From positions 62,001 to 126,000 of the forward strand of contig NZ_MDER01000034.1 in the NCBI RefSeq assembly GCF_001721045.1: 64,000 nt of DNA, given 5' to 3'. A program made the position numbers and the translations under genes. The notes beneath the pieces are model-generated. The model saw only the letters and a list, made by a program, of their open reading frames with translations, was not told the origin of the DNA and did no database searches. Position 1 is the first letter of the stretch. Each line of letters begins with the position of its first letter. Source of the DNA: Paenibacillus nuruki. GTDB taxonomy: Bacteria > Bacillota > Bacilli > Paenibacillales > Paenibacillaceae. This document shows, one piece after another, positions 25,945-35,036 of this stretch.

Positions 25945-26853
25945 TTAAATGATGACAGATACTTCGCGTGCTTGAATATCTAATTCTTGCGCAGCTGATG
26001 AAATTTTAGTGAAGTCACTCATCGCTACTTGAATCTGTTGTTGGCTTTGTTCTACAGTTGATTGTGCTTCATTTGTGCCTTTAGCGATTTTCTCAATCTC
26101 TTGAGTAATTGAATCTACACTATCACGTACTTCAATAATTGATTTTTCAACCATGGTTGATAATTTACGAACTTCTTTGGCAACCACATCGAATCCACGT
26201 CCAAATTCACCAGCATGAGCCGCTTCAATCGCTGCATTGAGCGCAAGTAAATGAGTCTGAGAAGAAATCTCACGAATCGTCTGTACAACTCCTTGAATCG
26301 ATTGTGCTTGTTGTTGAAGATTAACGAGTGTATGTTTATTTTCAGCAGAGACATCTGCAATTTTGTTGATACTTTGTAGCAGTTCTTGACTACGTTGAAT
26401 CCCTTTATTCGCACGTTCGCTCATACTATCCGCCATATGTTGCAGTTCAGTCACTACATGAGTCATATGATTTTGTCTTTGAGTGATATTAGTAGCAATC
26501 TTGGAGACCCCGATCACTTTCCGGGTACTATCTTCAAAAATAGGCATATACGTAGCTTCTAGCCAGATCGGCTGACCTTGAGCATCCATACGCTCGATTT
26601 TATTTTGAAAACTTTCTCCAGACAACAGGCTTTTCCAAAATAATTCGTATTGAGGACTATTTACAAATGCAGGAAAACAAAACCTTTGATGCTCCATACC
26701 TTGCATCTCTTCGCGTGTATATCCCATTGTCCGCGCAAAAATATCGTTTACATAAGCTACACGTCGATGAACATCAAACCGAATAATAGCAAGGTTATTT
26801 TCCAAAGCTTTGACGACTAAAGTATCCATTGTTTCTTGATTGTAATTTTGCAC
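25945..26853 (-). CDS. Soluble PAS-domain methyl-accepting chemotaxis-type sensor, 302 aa
   Basis: It feeds a signal to the chemotaxis kinase. A PAS domain fills about 10-125 ([25 protein letters not shown], then [11 protein letters not shown]). The MCP signalling hairpin tip ([19 protein letters not shown]) follows at about 190-260, and the C-terminus comes soon after. There is no membrane segment, so it senses from the cytoplasm, perhaps through a PAS cofactor. The GTG start at 26853 is chosen because AGGGAG lies six bases upstream; the longer frame to 26886 has no ribosome site. The coiled coil is shorter than in full-length MCPs. Confidence 0.87.
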   Translation of the reverse strand: MQNYNQETMDTLVVKALENNLAIIRFDVHRRVAYVNDIFARTMGYTREEMQGMEHQRFCFPAFVNSPQYELFWKSLLSGESFQNKIERMDAQGQPIWLEATYMPIFEDSTRKVIGVSKIATNITQRQNHMTHVVTELQHMADSMSERANKGIQRSQELLQSINKIADVSAENKHTLVNLQQQAQSIQGVVQTIREISSQTHLLALNAAIEAAHAGEFGRGFDVVAKEVRKLSTMVEKSIIEVRDSVDSITQEIEKIAKGTNEAQSTVEQSQQQIQVAMSDFTKISSAAQELDIQAREVSVII

Positions 26854-27170
26854 AAGTAACTCCCTCTCACAAATAAAATCATCCAATTCAGCTATTCTTT
26901 TTTTTAAAAGTAGATACGATTATAAGTAGGTATTATTTTTGGATAGAGGTAAAAAATTTATATTTATTATAATATCGACCGTTTCTAAATGTTTAATGAG
27001 CATTTAAATCATATATTTCATTAAAAGAATGACATATCGTTTGATTTGGAGGAATTATTGGAACAAGATAAAATAGTGTAGTGATATACAGTTTATATAA
27101 AGTCATGTATACTTCATTCTCGGTCAAGTCATCTTTATTATCTAGATAGCGAAAGGACGGTACATATATA
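26854..27170. other. Intergenic region, promoters only
   Basis: This divergent gap between the chemotaxis-type gene (-) and the HD hydrolase gene (+) is very AT-rich. I see no open frame with a ribosome site, no hairpin of terminator quality and no convincing operator. Confidence 0.6.
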
Positions 27171-27842
27171 ATGACAACAGCAGATCAGAATCAACAAGCA
27201 CAAGAGCAAATTATTCAGGACACAGCACAATTTGTGCAATCCGTTCTTGGTGAAGATACCAGTGGTCATGATTGGTGGCATATCCATAGGGTGGTACAAA
27301 TGACAGAACGGATTACAGCGGCTGAAGGAGCTAATCGATTCATTACAGTAATGGCGGCTTTACTTCATGATGTAGCTGATGAGAAGTTAAATGATTCTAA
27401 AGAAGCAGGTATGCGTAAAGTGACCGACTGGTTAGAGACTCAACCAATCAATGAACAAGATACAGAACATATTGTGGATATTATTGCTACGATGTCTTAC
27501 AACGGTGGAAATAATCCTCCTGTGCGTACACTGGAAGGACAGATTGTACAAGATGCGGATCGCTTGGATGCGATTGGAGCGATCTCTATTGCGCGTGTCT
27601 TTGTGTATTCAGGGCATACGGGTCGTCCGATTCATGATCCAGCTATTCCGGTACGCACATCAATGACACCTGAACAATATCGCAATGAGAAGAGTACAGC
27701 GATCAATCATTTTCATGAAAAATTACTCAAATTAAAAGATAAGATCAATACGCCTGCTGCCCGTATTATAGCCGAAGAGCGTCACCGCTATATGCAAGAG
27801 TATGTAGATCGTTTTTATAAAGAATGGAATGGCGAAATCTAA
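27171..27842 (+). CDS. HD-domain phosphohydrolase, YedJ/YpgQ-like, 223 aa
   Basis: It is probably a metal-dependent nucleotide phosphohydrolase. HD-superfamily ligands are in place: HDWWHIHRV (about 34-42), LLHDVADEK (about 66-74) and QDADRLDAIGAI (about 128). Overall order and length agree with YedJ of Escherichia coli and YpgQ of Bacillus subtilis. It has no regulatory domain. It is monocistronic, with a terminator shortly after the stop. Confidence 0.9.
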   Translation: MTTADQNQQAQEQIIQDTAQFVQSVLGEDTSGHDWWHIHRVVQMTERITAAEGANRFITVMAALLHDVADEKLNDSKEAGMRKVTDWLETQPINEQDTEHIVDIIATMSYNGGNNPPVRTLEGQIVQDADRLDAIGAISIARVFVYSGHTGRPIHDPAIPVRTSMTPEQYRNEKSTAINHFHEKLLKLKDKINTPAARIIAEERHRYMQEYVDRFYKEWNGEI

Positions 27843-27856
27843 ATGTAGACATCCTA

Positions 27857-27901
27857 TACAAAGACTTGTGCAAAGAGAATAATCTTTCACAGGTCTTTTT
27901 G
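27857..27901 (+). terminator. Rho-independent terminator
   Basis: Stem AAAGACTTGTG / CACAGGTCTTT contains one G-U pair and is followed by TTGTATA. Confidence 0.75.
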
Positions 27902-28140
27902 TATATACAACGATATAGGCAAAAGATCATGTACACTACTGATGTCGCTCGGTTGTTCTGTTCTTTATGAAACGGTATACTGGAAAGTAAGATCTTAACG
28001 AAAATTGATATTAAATTCTATGTGTATTTACTGAAGTACTACTTTGTTACAATACTTACTTCTAGCTGATATTATTCTTGGGAGATGGATAGTTAAAGAG
28101 ATCAATCTACAAGAAATACTACATCAAGGAGCGATACAAC

Positions 28141-28767
28141 ATGAAACGTTTTTTTGATGAATTAGGAGAACCATATAGTTTCTGGTATTCATTACATCAT
28201 GGCAAACCTGTACTGGTAGAGTGCCCCAAATGTGCAAGCCCTGCCTCTATCACCGATAATGAATCAATCGAAATGCAATGTTCTCATTGTTTTTATAGTC
28301 AAACGTATCAAATAGACTATGATTATACAGCAAGCGGTGTATGTACCTTTTGTGAGCGCTGGTTTAATGAGTCAGTCACAGATAAAGGACAGCATCATCA
28401 TAAAAATGTACATATTCGCTGTCCGTATTGTCAGACCACTAATCAAGTACCTCTCAACAAGAAAACATCCAACCGATATTCTTTAGGATTTGAGATTAGA
28501 GATGGGAAAGATCCATTGTTTCAACTGAACCTATATTTGCTGACCCATTATCGGGGCAAATTAATCTGGGCACTCAATCATGAACATTTAAATTATCTGA
28601 TTGATTATATTTCGGCTGATCTACGGGTTAAGCCTTCTGTGTATATTAAGCGTCATGCGTCTTATCGATTACCCAAGTATATGAAAGACGCTAAAAATAG
28701 AGATGGAATCGTCAAAGCGTTACACAAGTTACAGCATAAGTACGAACATACCCATAGTATGGTGTGA
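28141..28767 (+). CDS. Multi-zinc-ribbon protein, 208 aa, first gene of the Hsp90-like operon
   Basis: Four CxxC knuckles lie in the first 100 residues, at C28/C31, C47/C50, C68/C71 and C94/C97, enough for two zinc ribbons. A His cluster (GQHHHK) sits between them. The C-terminal half is basic and helical (KHASYRLPKYMKDAKNRDG), suggesting nucleic acid or acidic protein binding. I do not recognise a named family. AAGGAG precedes the ATG. The next gene begins 30 bases later; together with the Hsp90-like and TPR genes it forms one transcription unit. Confidence 0.8.
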   Translation: MKRFFDELGEPYSFWYSLHHGKPVLVECPKCASPASITDNESIEMQCSHCFYSQTYQIDYDYTASGVCTFCERWFNESVTDKGQHHHKNVHIRCPYCQTTNQVPLNKKTSNRYSLGFEIRDGKDPLFQLNLYLLTHYRGKLIWALNHEHLNYLIDYISADLRVKPSVYIKRHASYRLPKYMKDAKNRDGIVKALHKLQHKYEHTHSMV

Positions 28768-28797
28768 TGCTATTTGCCCAAAGAGGAGGAATATTCT

Positions 28798-29235
28798 ATG
28801 AATCCACATCAACAGCACATCGTTGATTTGCATGAAAAAGGAGAATTACAGCATGCTCAGTTTGATCATTTTGTAGAGCTGTTGCCTGTGATGAATAAGA
28901 TTGAAAATCAATGGTTATATCTCAATGTGAAGAAATGGGAACAGAATCCGCTGGCTACACCTATTTATTATTTTAATGAAGATTGGCTCAATGAATTGGA
29001 GTATCAAGGCGGAACCATTACGAATGCTCGTGAGGATATCTTTCCGGATTGGGTGGATGATCATGCGATACAGACATGGTTAGAATTAGCGACGTTTGAA
29101 GATATTATTGATATTTTGAGCAATACCGGGCAGACACCAACACCTGAAATGATGGTGATTGCGATTAATTATTATTATGAATACGATGCTTTTCTAGAAT
29201 ATGATGACGTGGTCGCTAGAATGGATAATCATTAA
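28798..29235 (+). CDS. Hypothetical acidic protein, 145 aa, second gene of the Hsp90-like operon
   Basis: I do not recognise the family. It is acidic, helical and aromatic-rich in the C-terminal part (INYYYEYDAFLEYDDV). No Cys motif, signal peptide or membrane segment is present. The ATG at 28798 has GAGGAGG eight bases upstream; the TTG at 28774 is rejected. It lies 23 bases before the Hsp90-like gene, so a role as an accessory factor of that ATPase is plausible from context only. Confidence 0.75.
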   Translation: MNPHQQHIVDLHEKGELQHAQFDHFVELLPVMNKIENQWLYLNVKKWEQNPLATPIYYFNEDWLNELEYQGGTITNAREDIFPDWVDDHAIQTWLELATFEDIIDILSNTGQTPTPEMMVIAINYYYEYDAFLEYDDVVARMDNH

Positions 29236-29258
29236 TATTATTGAAGGAGTTGTATGGT

Positions 29259-31097
29259 ATGAGTGAGTCAGATACATATCGGTTTCAAGTAAATCTTAGT
29301 GGAATGATCAATATTTTATCCAATCATTTGTATAGTAATCCTAAAGTGTTTTTACGTGAAGTGTTGCAGAATGCAGTTGATGCTGTAACCGCTCGTTCTC
29401 AGCAAGATCCTACGTATCAAGGAAGTATCCATCTTGAATTAACCGGTACAGGTGCTGGGTCGACATTGATGATCGAAGACGATGGAATTGGCTTAACTAG
29501 AGAAGATGTGCATGAGTTTTTGGCAATGATCGGTCAATCGTCTAAGCGTGGTGGAGCAGATGCGTTTACGCAAGAGACCTCATTTATCGGACGATTCGGG
29601 ATTGGATTATTATCTTGTTTTATGGTCAGTGATGAGATTGTGATGGTGACTCAATCTGCCAAAGGTGGCAAAGCGCTAGAATGGCGTGGTAATCCAGATG
29701 GTACATATCATATTCGTGAGTTAGAGACAGAGTTATCTCCAGGAACCAAAGTATATTTACGTTGTAAGCCTGATTGTGAAATGTATTATGAATCGGAGTT
29801 GTTACAACAATGGATCTATGATTATGGGGCGCTATTGCCATACCCGATTACATTCCGTGATGGACAGACTCAGCGTATTGTGAACGATCAGCGTCCGTTA
29901 TGGTTAGATGATCCAGAGCGAGCACGTGGGCATCGTGAAGAAGTATTGCAATTGGGACAACGTTTACTAGGAGAGAAGTTTCAAGATTATATCCCTTTGA
30001 AGACTGCTTCTGGACGCACAGGTGGGATTGCGTTTATTTTGCCACACTCGGTCAATCTGAATGTTAAAAAATCCAATCGTGTGTATCTCAAGTATATGTT
30101 GGTCTCAGAAAAAGCAGAAAACATTTTGCCAGACTGGGCGTTTTTTGTGAAAAGTATCATCTGGACCGATGAGTTACAGCCGACAGCATCTCGTGAACAT
30201 TTTTATGAAAATGAGAAACTGGAACAAGTACGTCAGGAGTTAGGAGATAGTATTCGTGCTGAATTGTTACGGATGGCTGAATACGATCCTGATCGACTGC
30301 AACGGATTATTCAATTACATGCATTATCGATGAAAGCTCTGGCGGTTGAAGATATATCCTTTTTCCAGATTATCTATCGCTGGTTGCCTTTTGAAACGAC
30401 ATATGGTCGCCGTAAAGTGCATGAATTAATGGCCGATGGACAGAAGATGTATTACACGACAAGTCTGGATGAATATCGTCAGATTACACATGTGGCTTCT
30501 GCTCAATCATTGTTAGTGGTCAATGGTGGTTATGTGTATGATGCCGAACTGATTGCTTTACTTCCTGAAGTGTGTGCAGAAGCGCAGACAGAGCGCTTGA
30601 TTCCAGAAGATGTCTCGCTTGCTTTTACTGATATTACCGCAGATGAACGTAAGCAGTATTATGAGGCTGTTCGCTATGCGGATGTGGCTTTGCAACGATT
30701 CCGCTGTCAGATTCAACTTAAACGGTTCAAGCCGGAAGATTTGCCAGCATTATTTACTTTGTCGCAAGAAGCTTCTGATCTGCGCTCGATTGAAACATCC
30801 AAATCAGTCAGTCCGCTAGCATTAACTTCAGTCTTGCAGAGCTTAAGTTCTTCGCTACAAGAATCTGCTTATTCGACACTGTATCTGAATATTAACAATT
30901 CGGTTGTAGAACGTATTTTCCAAGCCAAAAATGAAAGTATGATCGTTGTGGCTATTGAGATGTTATATGTAAATGCATTAATGATGGGACATTACCCGAT
31001 GAACAGACAAGAGATGCAAGTATTAAATCAAGGAATTGTTCGCTTTTTGGATTGGGGATTATCGGCGAATAACGATCAAGGAGGACATACGGAATGA
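29259..31097 (+). CDS. Hsp90-family chaperone ATPase (HtpG paralogue), 612 aa
   Basis: This is a GHKL ATPase with the three-domain Hsp90 plan. The N-domain has FLREVLQNAVDA (catalytic Glu34, Mg-binding Asn38), DDGIG (Asp75) and RFGIGLLSCFMVSD. The middle domain (about 230-400) has the ATP-contacting Arg in TASREHFYENEKL. The C-terminal region (about 480-600) resembles a dimerisation domain (LYLNINNSVVERIF, then MLYVNALMMGHYPM). It differs from canonical HtpG at several signatures, for example QNAVDA instead of SNASDA. ATG 29259 has AAGGAG upstream; the TTG at 29241 does not. Four-base overlap with the TPR gene. Confidence 0.88.
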   Translation: MSESDTYRFQVNLSGMINILSNHLYSNPKVFLREVLQNAVDAVTARSQQDPTYQGSIHLELTGTGAGSTLMIEDDGIGLTREDVHEFLAMIGQSSKRGGADAFTQETSFIGRFGIGLLSCFMVSDEIVMVTQSAKGGKALEWRGNPDGTYHIRELETELSPGTKVYLRCKPDCEMYYESELLQQWIYDYGALLPYPITFRDGQTQRIVNDQRPLWLDDPERARGHREEVLQLGQRLLGEKFQDYIPLKTASGRTGGIAFILPHSVNLNVKKSNRVYLKYMLVSEKAENILPDWAFFVKSIIWTDELQPTASREHFYENEKLEQVRQELGDSIRAELLRMAEYDPDRLQRIIQLHALSMKALAVEDISFFQIIYRWLPFETTYGRRKVHELMADGQKMYYTTSLDEYRQITHVASAQSLLVVNGGYVYDAELIALLPEVCAEAQTERLIPEDVSLAFTDITADERKQYYEAVRYADVALQRFRCQIQLKRFKPEDLPALFTLSQEASDLRSIETSKSVSPLALTSVLQSLSSSLQESAYSTLYLNINNSVVERIFQAKNESMIVVAIEMLYVNALMMGHYPMNRQEMQVLNQGIVRFLDWGLSANNDQGGHTE

Positions 31098-32164
31098 ATC
31101 ATCAACCAGAACAGATAAATCCAGATTTTGAAGATATTATGGATCAAGCTTATAGTTTACCAAATGGACGAGCCAAGATTGCTTTATTAGAAGAAGCGAT
31201 TCGGATTGCAGATAGTCTTGGTGATGTTGAACAGGGCTATAGTGCACGTGAAGAATTAGTAGAAACATGTACTTTTAGCGGTCATCCGATGAAAGCACTG
31301 GTTGCATTCTCATGGTTACTTGGACAATTTGATCAACAACCGGATGAATACGATGATTTTACATTATTATGGTCGTACAAGTGGATTCTGGATTCGATTG
31401 CTTCTTTTCCAGAAATTAACCGGGCACAAATTGAAGAATTGCTAGCTGATATGCGTAGACGTTACGAACAATTCGGATACAGTGAGCGTTCTTATTATTA
31501 CTATCGCTTTTCAATACTCAAAGATTATGGTGAAGTAGAAGAAGCACAACACTTTTTGGATAAGACCAAAGCGATGGATCGTGATGAGATGAGCGATTGT
31601 GAAGCATGTGAACAACATCAATTCGTAGAGTTCGAAGTGATGAAAGGCAATGACGAGCAGATCATTCGCACAGCTAGACCTATTTTGAGAGGTCGAATGA
31701 CATGTGGCGAAGTTCCTCATCTGACATTATCGAAAGTGTTAATGCCATTGTATCGTCAGGGTAAATTAGAAGAAGCAGAGAAATATCAAAAACAAGGCTA
31801 TCGCCTGATCAAAGGCAATCGTGACTTTGTACTTCATTCGGGTGAGCATATGTATTACCTGTTAAATATCGATCTTTTGCAGGCTTTGGAAGTATTTGAA
31901 CAATGGGTTGGATTATCTTTGGATCATGAGAATCCGCGTGATAAGATGATGTTTAATGCGTATGCAGCTGTCCTGTTCAAGCGTCTGGTTGCTGATGGCA
32001 ATGTAAAATCTGTCAAATTACCAGCTGGCTATCCCTATCCAGAAGAAGCTAATGATTTGCCAGCTATAGCGAGTCGTCTAGAACAAATGGCACTAGAAAC
32101 AGCAGGGCGGTTAGATCAGCGCAATGGAAATCGTTATTATACGACTTTGATTCAGCAATTATAA
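31094..32164 (+). CDS. TPR-like repeat protein coupled to the Hsp90-like gene, 356 aa
   Basis: This is an all-helical protein of repeated helix pairs typical of tetratricopeptide-like folds. Examples are LEEAIRIADSLGDVEQGYSA near the start, LSKVLMPLYRQGKLEEAEKY in the middle and ALEVFEQWVGLSLDHENP later. A Cys/His cluster (CEACEQH, about 174-180) is unusual for a TPR. GGAGG lies in the preceding gene's 3' end and the start overlaps its stop (ATGA). In eukaryotes TPR proteins are Hsp90 co-chaperones; whether this is an analogous partner is inference from context. Confidence 0.82.
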   Translation: MNHQPEQINPDFEDIMDQAYSLPNGRAKIALLEEAIRIADSLGDVEQGYSAREELVETCTFSGHPMKALVAFSWLLGQFDQQPDEYDDFTLLWSYKWILDSIASFPEINRAQIEELLADMRRRYEQFGYSERSYYYYRFSILKDYGEVEEAQHFLDKTKAMDRDEMSDCEACEQHQFVEFEVMKGNDEQIIRTARPILRGRMTCGEVPHLTLSKVLMPLYRQGKLEEAEKYQKQGYRLIKGNRDFVLHSGEHMYYLLNIDLLQALEVFEQWVGLSLDHENPRDKMMFNAYAAVLFKRLVADGNVKSVKLPAGYPYPEEANDLPAIASRLEQMALETAGRLDQRNGNRYYTTLIQQL

Positions 32165-32268
32165 ATCAGGCTGTTATTTACAAGTTAGATACATTCGTTC
32201 GTATTGCAGATACATGTTCTCTATATACTAAACCTAACGAATCATTGACAAAGAGGAGAGAACAGAGA

Positions 32269-32982
32269 ATGAATAGGTCTACACGTAAAAATAACGATAA
32301 CCAACAATGGAGTCGATTGCAGATATCATCAGGTCTATGGAAAATCAGTCTATTGATCGTAGGCTTGATGATCGTAGCAGGGTGTGGTAATTCTCAGCAA
32401 CAAGCAACACCTACAACTTCTGGATCCACGACTCCATCTGACAATAATATTGTAGAACCGTCCGTCACAGCGTCTACACCGGCGACAGCAGAGCCACAAT
32501 CTTCAGAAGAGACTATTCCCGAACAGTCAACACAAAGTGAAGATACAGACGATACAGATACCTTTTCAGGAACAACAATTCTCAAAGCTGCTAAAGAAGG
32601 CACATTGCCTGATTTGCCTAAAGGTCTAGCATTAGGATCAAGCCGTGAGACATTATTTCAATTAAAAGGGAAGCCAGAATTAGGTGATACGGATGTTCCA
32701 ATGTTGAGTTATGGTACATTCGATGTGGCTTTCGATGGAAAAGACAAAATAGTGGAACTCACATCTAGTGCAGACGCTTATAAAAAGTTGAAAATGGATA
32801 CTATTATCACTGAATTGGGTAAGCCTGATGAAAAAAATGATACGTCTAAAGATGTAGCTTATACAGCAGAAGCTACGTATCAAATGACCAATCAAGATAT
32901 TCCTAAGTATTTTCTTGTCTTTTCGTATCATACTCAAACTCAAAAGATACAATATGTTCGGTTGTATGAAGAGATTCAGTAA
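32269..32982 (+). CDS. Lipoprotein with DUF4309-like domain, 237 aa
   Basis: A long, basic n-region (about 25 residues) precedes the hydrophobic segment and lipobox IVAGC (Cys39). A Thr/Ser/Pro/Glu-rich linker (about 40-105) tethers the C-terminal domain (about 106-237), which resembles the DUF4309 unit of Bacillus YjgB (LPKGLALGSSRETLF, then ITELGKPDEK). GAGGAG lies eight bases before the ATG at 32269; the TTG at 32245 is rejected. Function unknown. It is followed by a terminator. Confidence 0.8.
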   Translation: MNRSTRKNNDNQQWSRLQISSGLWKISLLIVGLMIVAGCGNSQQQATPTTSGSTTPSDNNIVEPSVTASTPATAEPQSSEETIPEQSTQSEDTDDTDTFSGTTILKAAKEGTLPDLPKGLALGSSRETLFQLKGKPELGDTDVPMLSYGTFDVAFDGKDKIVELTSSADAYKKLKMDTIITELGKPDEKNDTSKDVAYTAEATYQMTNQDIPKYFLVFSYHTQTQKIQYVRLYEEIQ

Positions 32983-33010
32983 TACACAAATAAGCAACAT
33001 ATAGATATAG

Positions 33011-33038
33011 AAAGGCACTCTTTACGAGTGTCTTTTTG
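33011..33038 (+). terminator. Rho-independent terminator
   Basis: Stem GGCACTC / GAGTGTC has a TTTAC loop and is followed by TTTTTG. It lies 30 bases after the lipoprotein stop. Confidence 0.85.
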
Positions 33039-33306
33039 TTTTGATCATAAATTGTTAAATCAACAGATAAAGAGTCAGTCTATTTCACTTGCTCCTGGAT
33101 CACAAATAAAAGTCGACTTTCCAATGAAGCCTGCTAAAATAGAAGTATACATGGTAAAAAATGGGGAGTACTTTCCAGTAGAACTAAATCAATCTGGACA
33201 GTATTCACTACCTGAAAAGTCTGATGATGATGTGCAGCATGCACTTTCTGCGACATGGAATAAAGATAACAACAGTCAGTATTATTTTGGCATGCATATT
33301 CGTTAA
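33028..33306 (+). pseudogene. Probable gene remnant (3' part only)
   Basis: The open frame encodes about 80 plausible residues (for example KVDFPMKPAKIEVYMVKNGE) but no ribosome site precedes any start, and the only upstream start codon, a GTG, lies inside the terminator stem. It is in the same frame as the lipoprotein gene, with only that gene's TAA between them. It could be the surviving end of an older gene whose 5' part was lost, or an extension read only through the stop codon. A start at the ATG near 33124 would leave a 60-residue product without a Shine-Dalgarno sequence. Confidence 0.5.
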
Positions 33307-33345
33307 GCTCAAAAAGGATCTTATTTTGTCAAAGGAGGATTTTCA

Positions 33346-33846
33346 ATGAATTATAGTCAACGACTTCAGAATCTGGTATTGCATTTTCAGACCGAATTGA
33401 ACCGTATTCCTCAAGACGAATTCAGCGCCAAAGCGCATCCTGCCAAATGGTCTAAAAAAGAAATTGTGGGTCACTTATGTGATTCGGCTGCGAATAATTA
33501 TATACGCTTTGTCAAAATAGCTCTGTCGGATTATCCGATTCCACTTGAAGGATATGATCAAGATCGCTGGGTAGAACTGAATGATTATCATAATAGTTAT
33601 GATCCATATGATGTGATTCAGCTCTGGATCAATCGTAATGTTCAGATTGCTACTGTACTGGCACAGATTCCAGAAGAAGATTATACCAAAGAAGGTATTT
33701 TGCCTTCCGGTGAAAGTGCGACACTCGACTGGTTAGCTGCGGATTATATTGAACATATGATTCATCATTTCCGTCAGATTCTTGGTAATGAACGCATTGA
33801 GACGATGATTAACCAAAGTAAAAAGTCCAAAGTTGAACATCGTTAA
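33346..33846 (+). CDS. DinB-superfamily protein, 166 aa
   Basis: This is a four-helix-bundle metalloprotein of the DinB/YfiT type, likely a thiol-dependent transferase or simply metal-binding. Expected metal-site His residues are visible: H in VGHLCDSA (about 45), and the C-terminal pair in YIEHMIHHFRQIL (about 136-146). AAAGGAGG lies before the ATG. It is a single-gene unit with a hairpin after its stop. Confidence 0.88.
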   Translation: MNYSQRLQNLVLHFQTELNRIPQDEFSAKAHPAKWSKKEIVGHLCDSAANNYIRFVKIALSDYPIPLEGYDQDRWVELNDYHNSYDPYDVIQLWINRNVQIATVLAQIPEEDYTKEGILPSGESATLDWLAADYIEHMIHHFRQILGNERIETMINQSKKSKVEHR

Positions 33847-33866
33847 ATAACATAGTATATTCATAC

Positions 33867-33905
33867 AGATCATATTCCTACTGTCATACAGGGATATGAT
33901 CTATT
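33867..33905 (+). terminator. Probable terminator
   Basis: Stem AGATCATATTCCT / AGGGATATGATCT (one mismatch) is followed by ATTTGCATTTATTT, a weak U tract. Confidence 0.6.
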
Positions 33906-33942
33906 TGCATTTATTTGATAAGGAAAGTAGGTTATACATACG

Positions 33943-34374
33943 ATGATCTCTGTGATTAAAGAATTGAAAGTAGAGGAACTTGAACCTTTGGTGCTCCAAA
34001 GTGAACAAGAAGGATTTAGACATATCCGTCGATTGGTTAACGAATATCAGTCAGGAGAAAATACATTTTCAGGTCAAGGCGAAGTACTATATATTGCCCA
34101 CGAACAAGAGCAGATTGTCGGTGTCATCGGACTGAATCAAGATCCTTTTTCCGATCAATCTACAGGTCGTGTACGCCGATTGTATGTTCATCCAGACTAT
34201 CGTCATCGAGGAATTGGTACGCAATTGGTGCAAAAAGTGACTTCTGAAGCAAACAAGTTCTATAATATACTGGTACTGCGTGCAGATAGTGAGCAAGCCA
34301 GTCAGTTCTATCTAGCGCTAGGATTTAAGCCGGATTCTCATGATCCACATCGTACTCATTACAAAGTATTATAA
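33943..34374 (+). CDS. GNAT-family N-acetyltransferase, 143 aa
   Basis: It transfers an acetyl group from acetyl-CoA to an unknown amine. Motif A is clear: VRRLYVHPDYRHRGIGTQLV, with the pyrophosphate-binding R-x-x-G-I-G. The downstream strand-helix with FYLALGFKP completes the fold. It begins after the DinB-type gene's hairpin and is followed 31 bases later by a small membrane protein gene. Confidence 0.9.
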   Translation: MISVIKELKVEELEPLVLQSEQEGFRHIRRLVNEYQSGENTFSGQGEVLYIAHEQEQIVGVIGLNQDPFSDQSTGRVRRLYVHPDYRHRGIGTQLVQKVTSEANKFYNILVLRADSEQASQFYLALGFKPDSHDPHRTHYKVL

Positions 34375-34405
34375 TGTTCTCACATGTATAGGAGCTGATT
34401 CTGTT

Positions 34406-34717
34406 TTGCCGAAACAAAGAAAAAAATGGATTTTGATATTGATCTTTTTTGCACTGATTTTGAGTATGGTGGCTACTGTCCCAAGTGAAAAGTCTTATAA
34501 TCAATGGTTAGCCACTCAATACAATCTAAAGTGTACAAGTGATACAGTAACGAGAGATTGTAGTATTAATGGACAAGCGATTGAACGGAAAGACAAAACA
34601 GAACGTCATTTGTTTCTTTATAAAAAAACGACAGATGAATACTCGACCAATAAAGGAAATTTGACGATCAAATCGTTAGGAATATTTGGTCATTACTTTG
34701 ATATATCTTCCTCATAA
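34406..34717 (+). CDS. Small single-pass exported protein, 103 aa
   Basis: I do not recognise the family. A basic start (PKQRKKW) leads into one hydrophobic segment (about 9-27, ILILIFFALILSMVATV). A polar domain of about 75 residues with two Cys (TSDTVTRDCSINGQ region) follows, which could be disulfide-linked outside the cell. The start is a TTG with GGAG 11 bases upstream; extending the frame to 34340 would overlap the acetyltransferase gene by 35 bases without a ribosome site. Confidence 0.6.
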   Translation: MPKQRKKWILILIFFALILSMVATVPSEKSYNQWLATQYNLKCTSDTVTRDCSINGQAIERKDKTERHLFLYKKTTDEYSTNKGNLTIKSLGIFGHYFDISSS

Positions 34718-34782
34718 AGCTGTATATATTAGAGCGTTTACACTGCGTTGATATTTTCTATTTTTATTTACAAAAATCTGGA

Positions 34783-34811
34783 TTGACAACGATAGTTCTC
34801 CCCCTTAAAAT
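34783..34811 (+). promoter_or_regulatory. SigA-type promoter of the 40-aa gene
   Basis: TTGACA (34783-34788), a 17-base spacer and TAAAAT (34806-34811). It is 47 bases upstream of a small gene. Confidence 0.8.
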
Positions 34812-34858
34812 GACGATAAGCCACATAGGCGAAGTTGAAATGAAGAGAGGGGACTATC

Positions 34859-34981
34859 ATGCTGCAAGTCATCCGTAGAGTGCTGGAATGGTTGTTTGTC
34901 GATAACAAACAGGTATATCAATTCAGTGATGTGTTTTGTGAAGATAGCGGGTTTGTCGTCTATATTCCTGAACAGAAATAG
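34859..34981 (+). CDS. Small gene, 40-aa product
   Basis: This short frame has everything a real gene needs: a near-consensus promoter, AGAGGGG five to six bases before the ATG, 40 codons (starting MLQVIRRVLEWLFVDNK, ending VVYIPEQK, then TAG) and a terminator 55 bases later. The first half is an amphipathic helix, the second acidic and aromatic. No hydrophobic membrane segment is evident. I do not recognise it. It is a monocistronic, previously easy-to-miss small protein. Confidence 0.7.
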   Translation: MLQVIRRVLEWLFVDNKQVYQFSDVFCEDSGFVVYIPEQK

Positions 34982-35036
34982 CAGGTAGTCTATAATCGTC
35001 TTATCAATCGATAAGCCCTATGATTTTTTTGAAAAT

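Noticed and set aside
26115-26414. 99-codon minus-strand frame inside the chemotaxis-type gene
   Set aside because: It is an out-of-register shadow of the conserved MCP signalling region.
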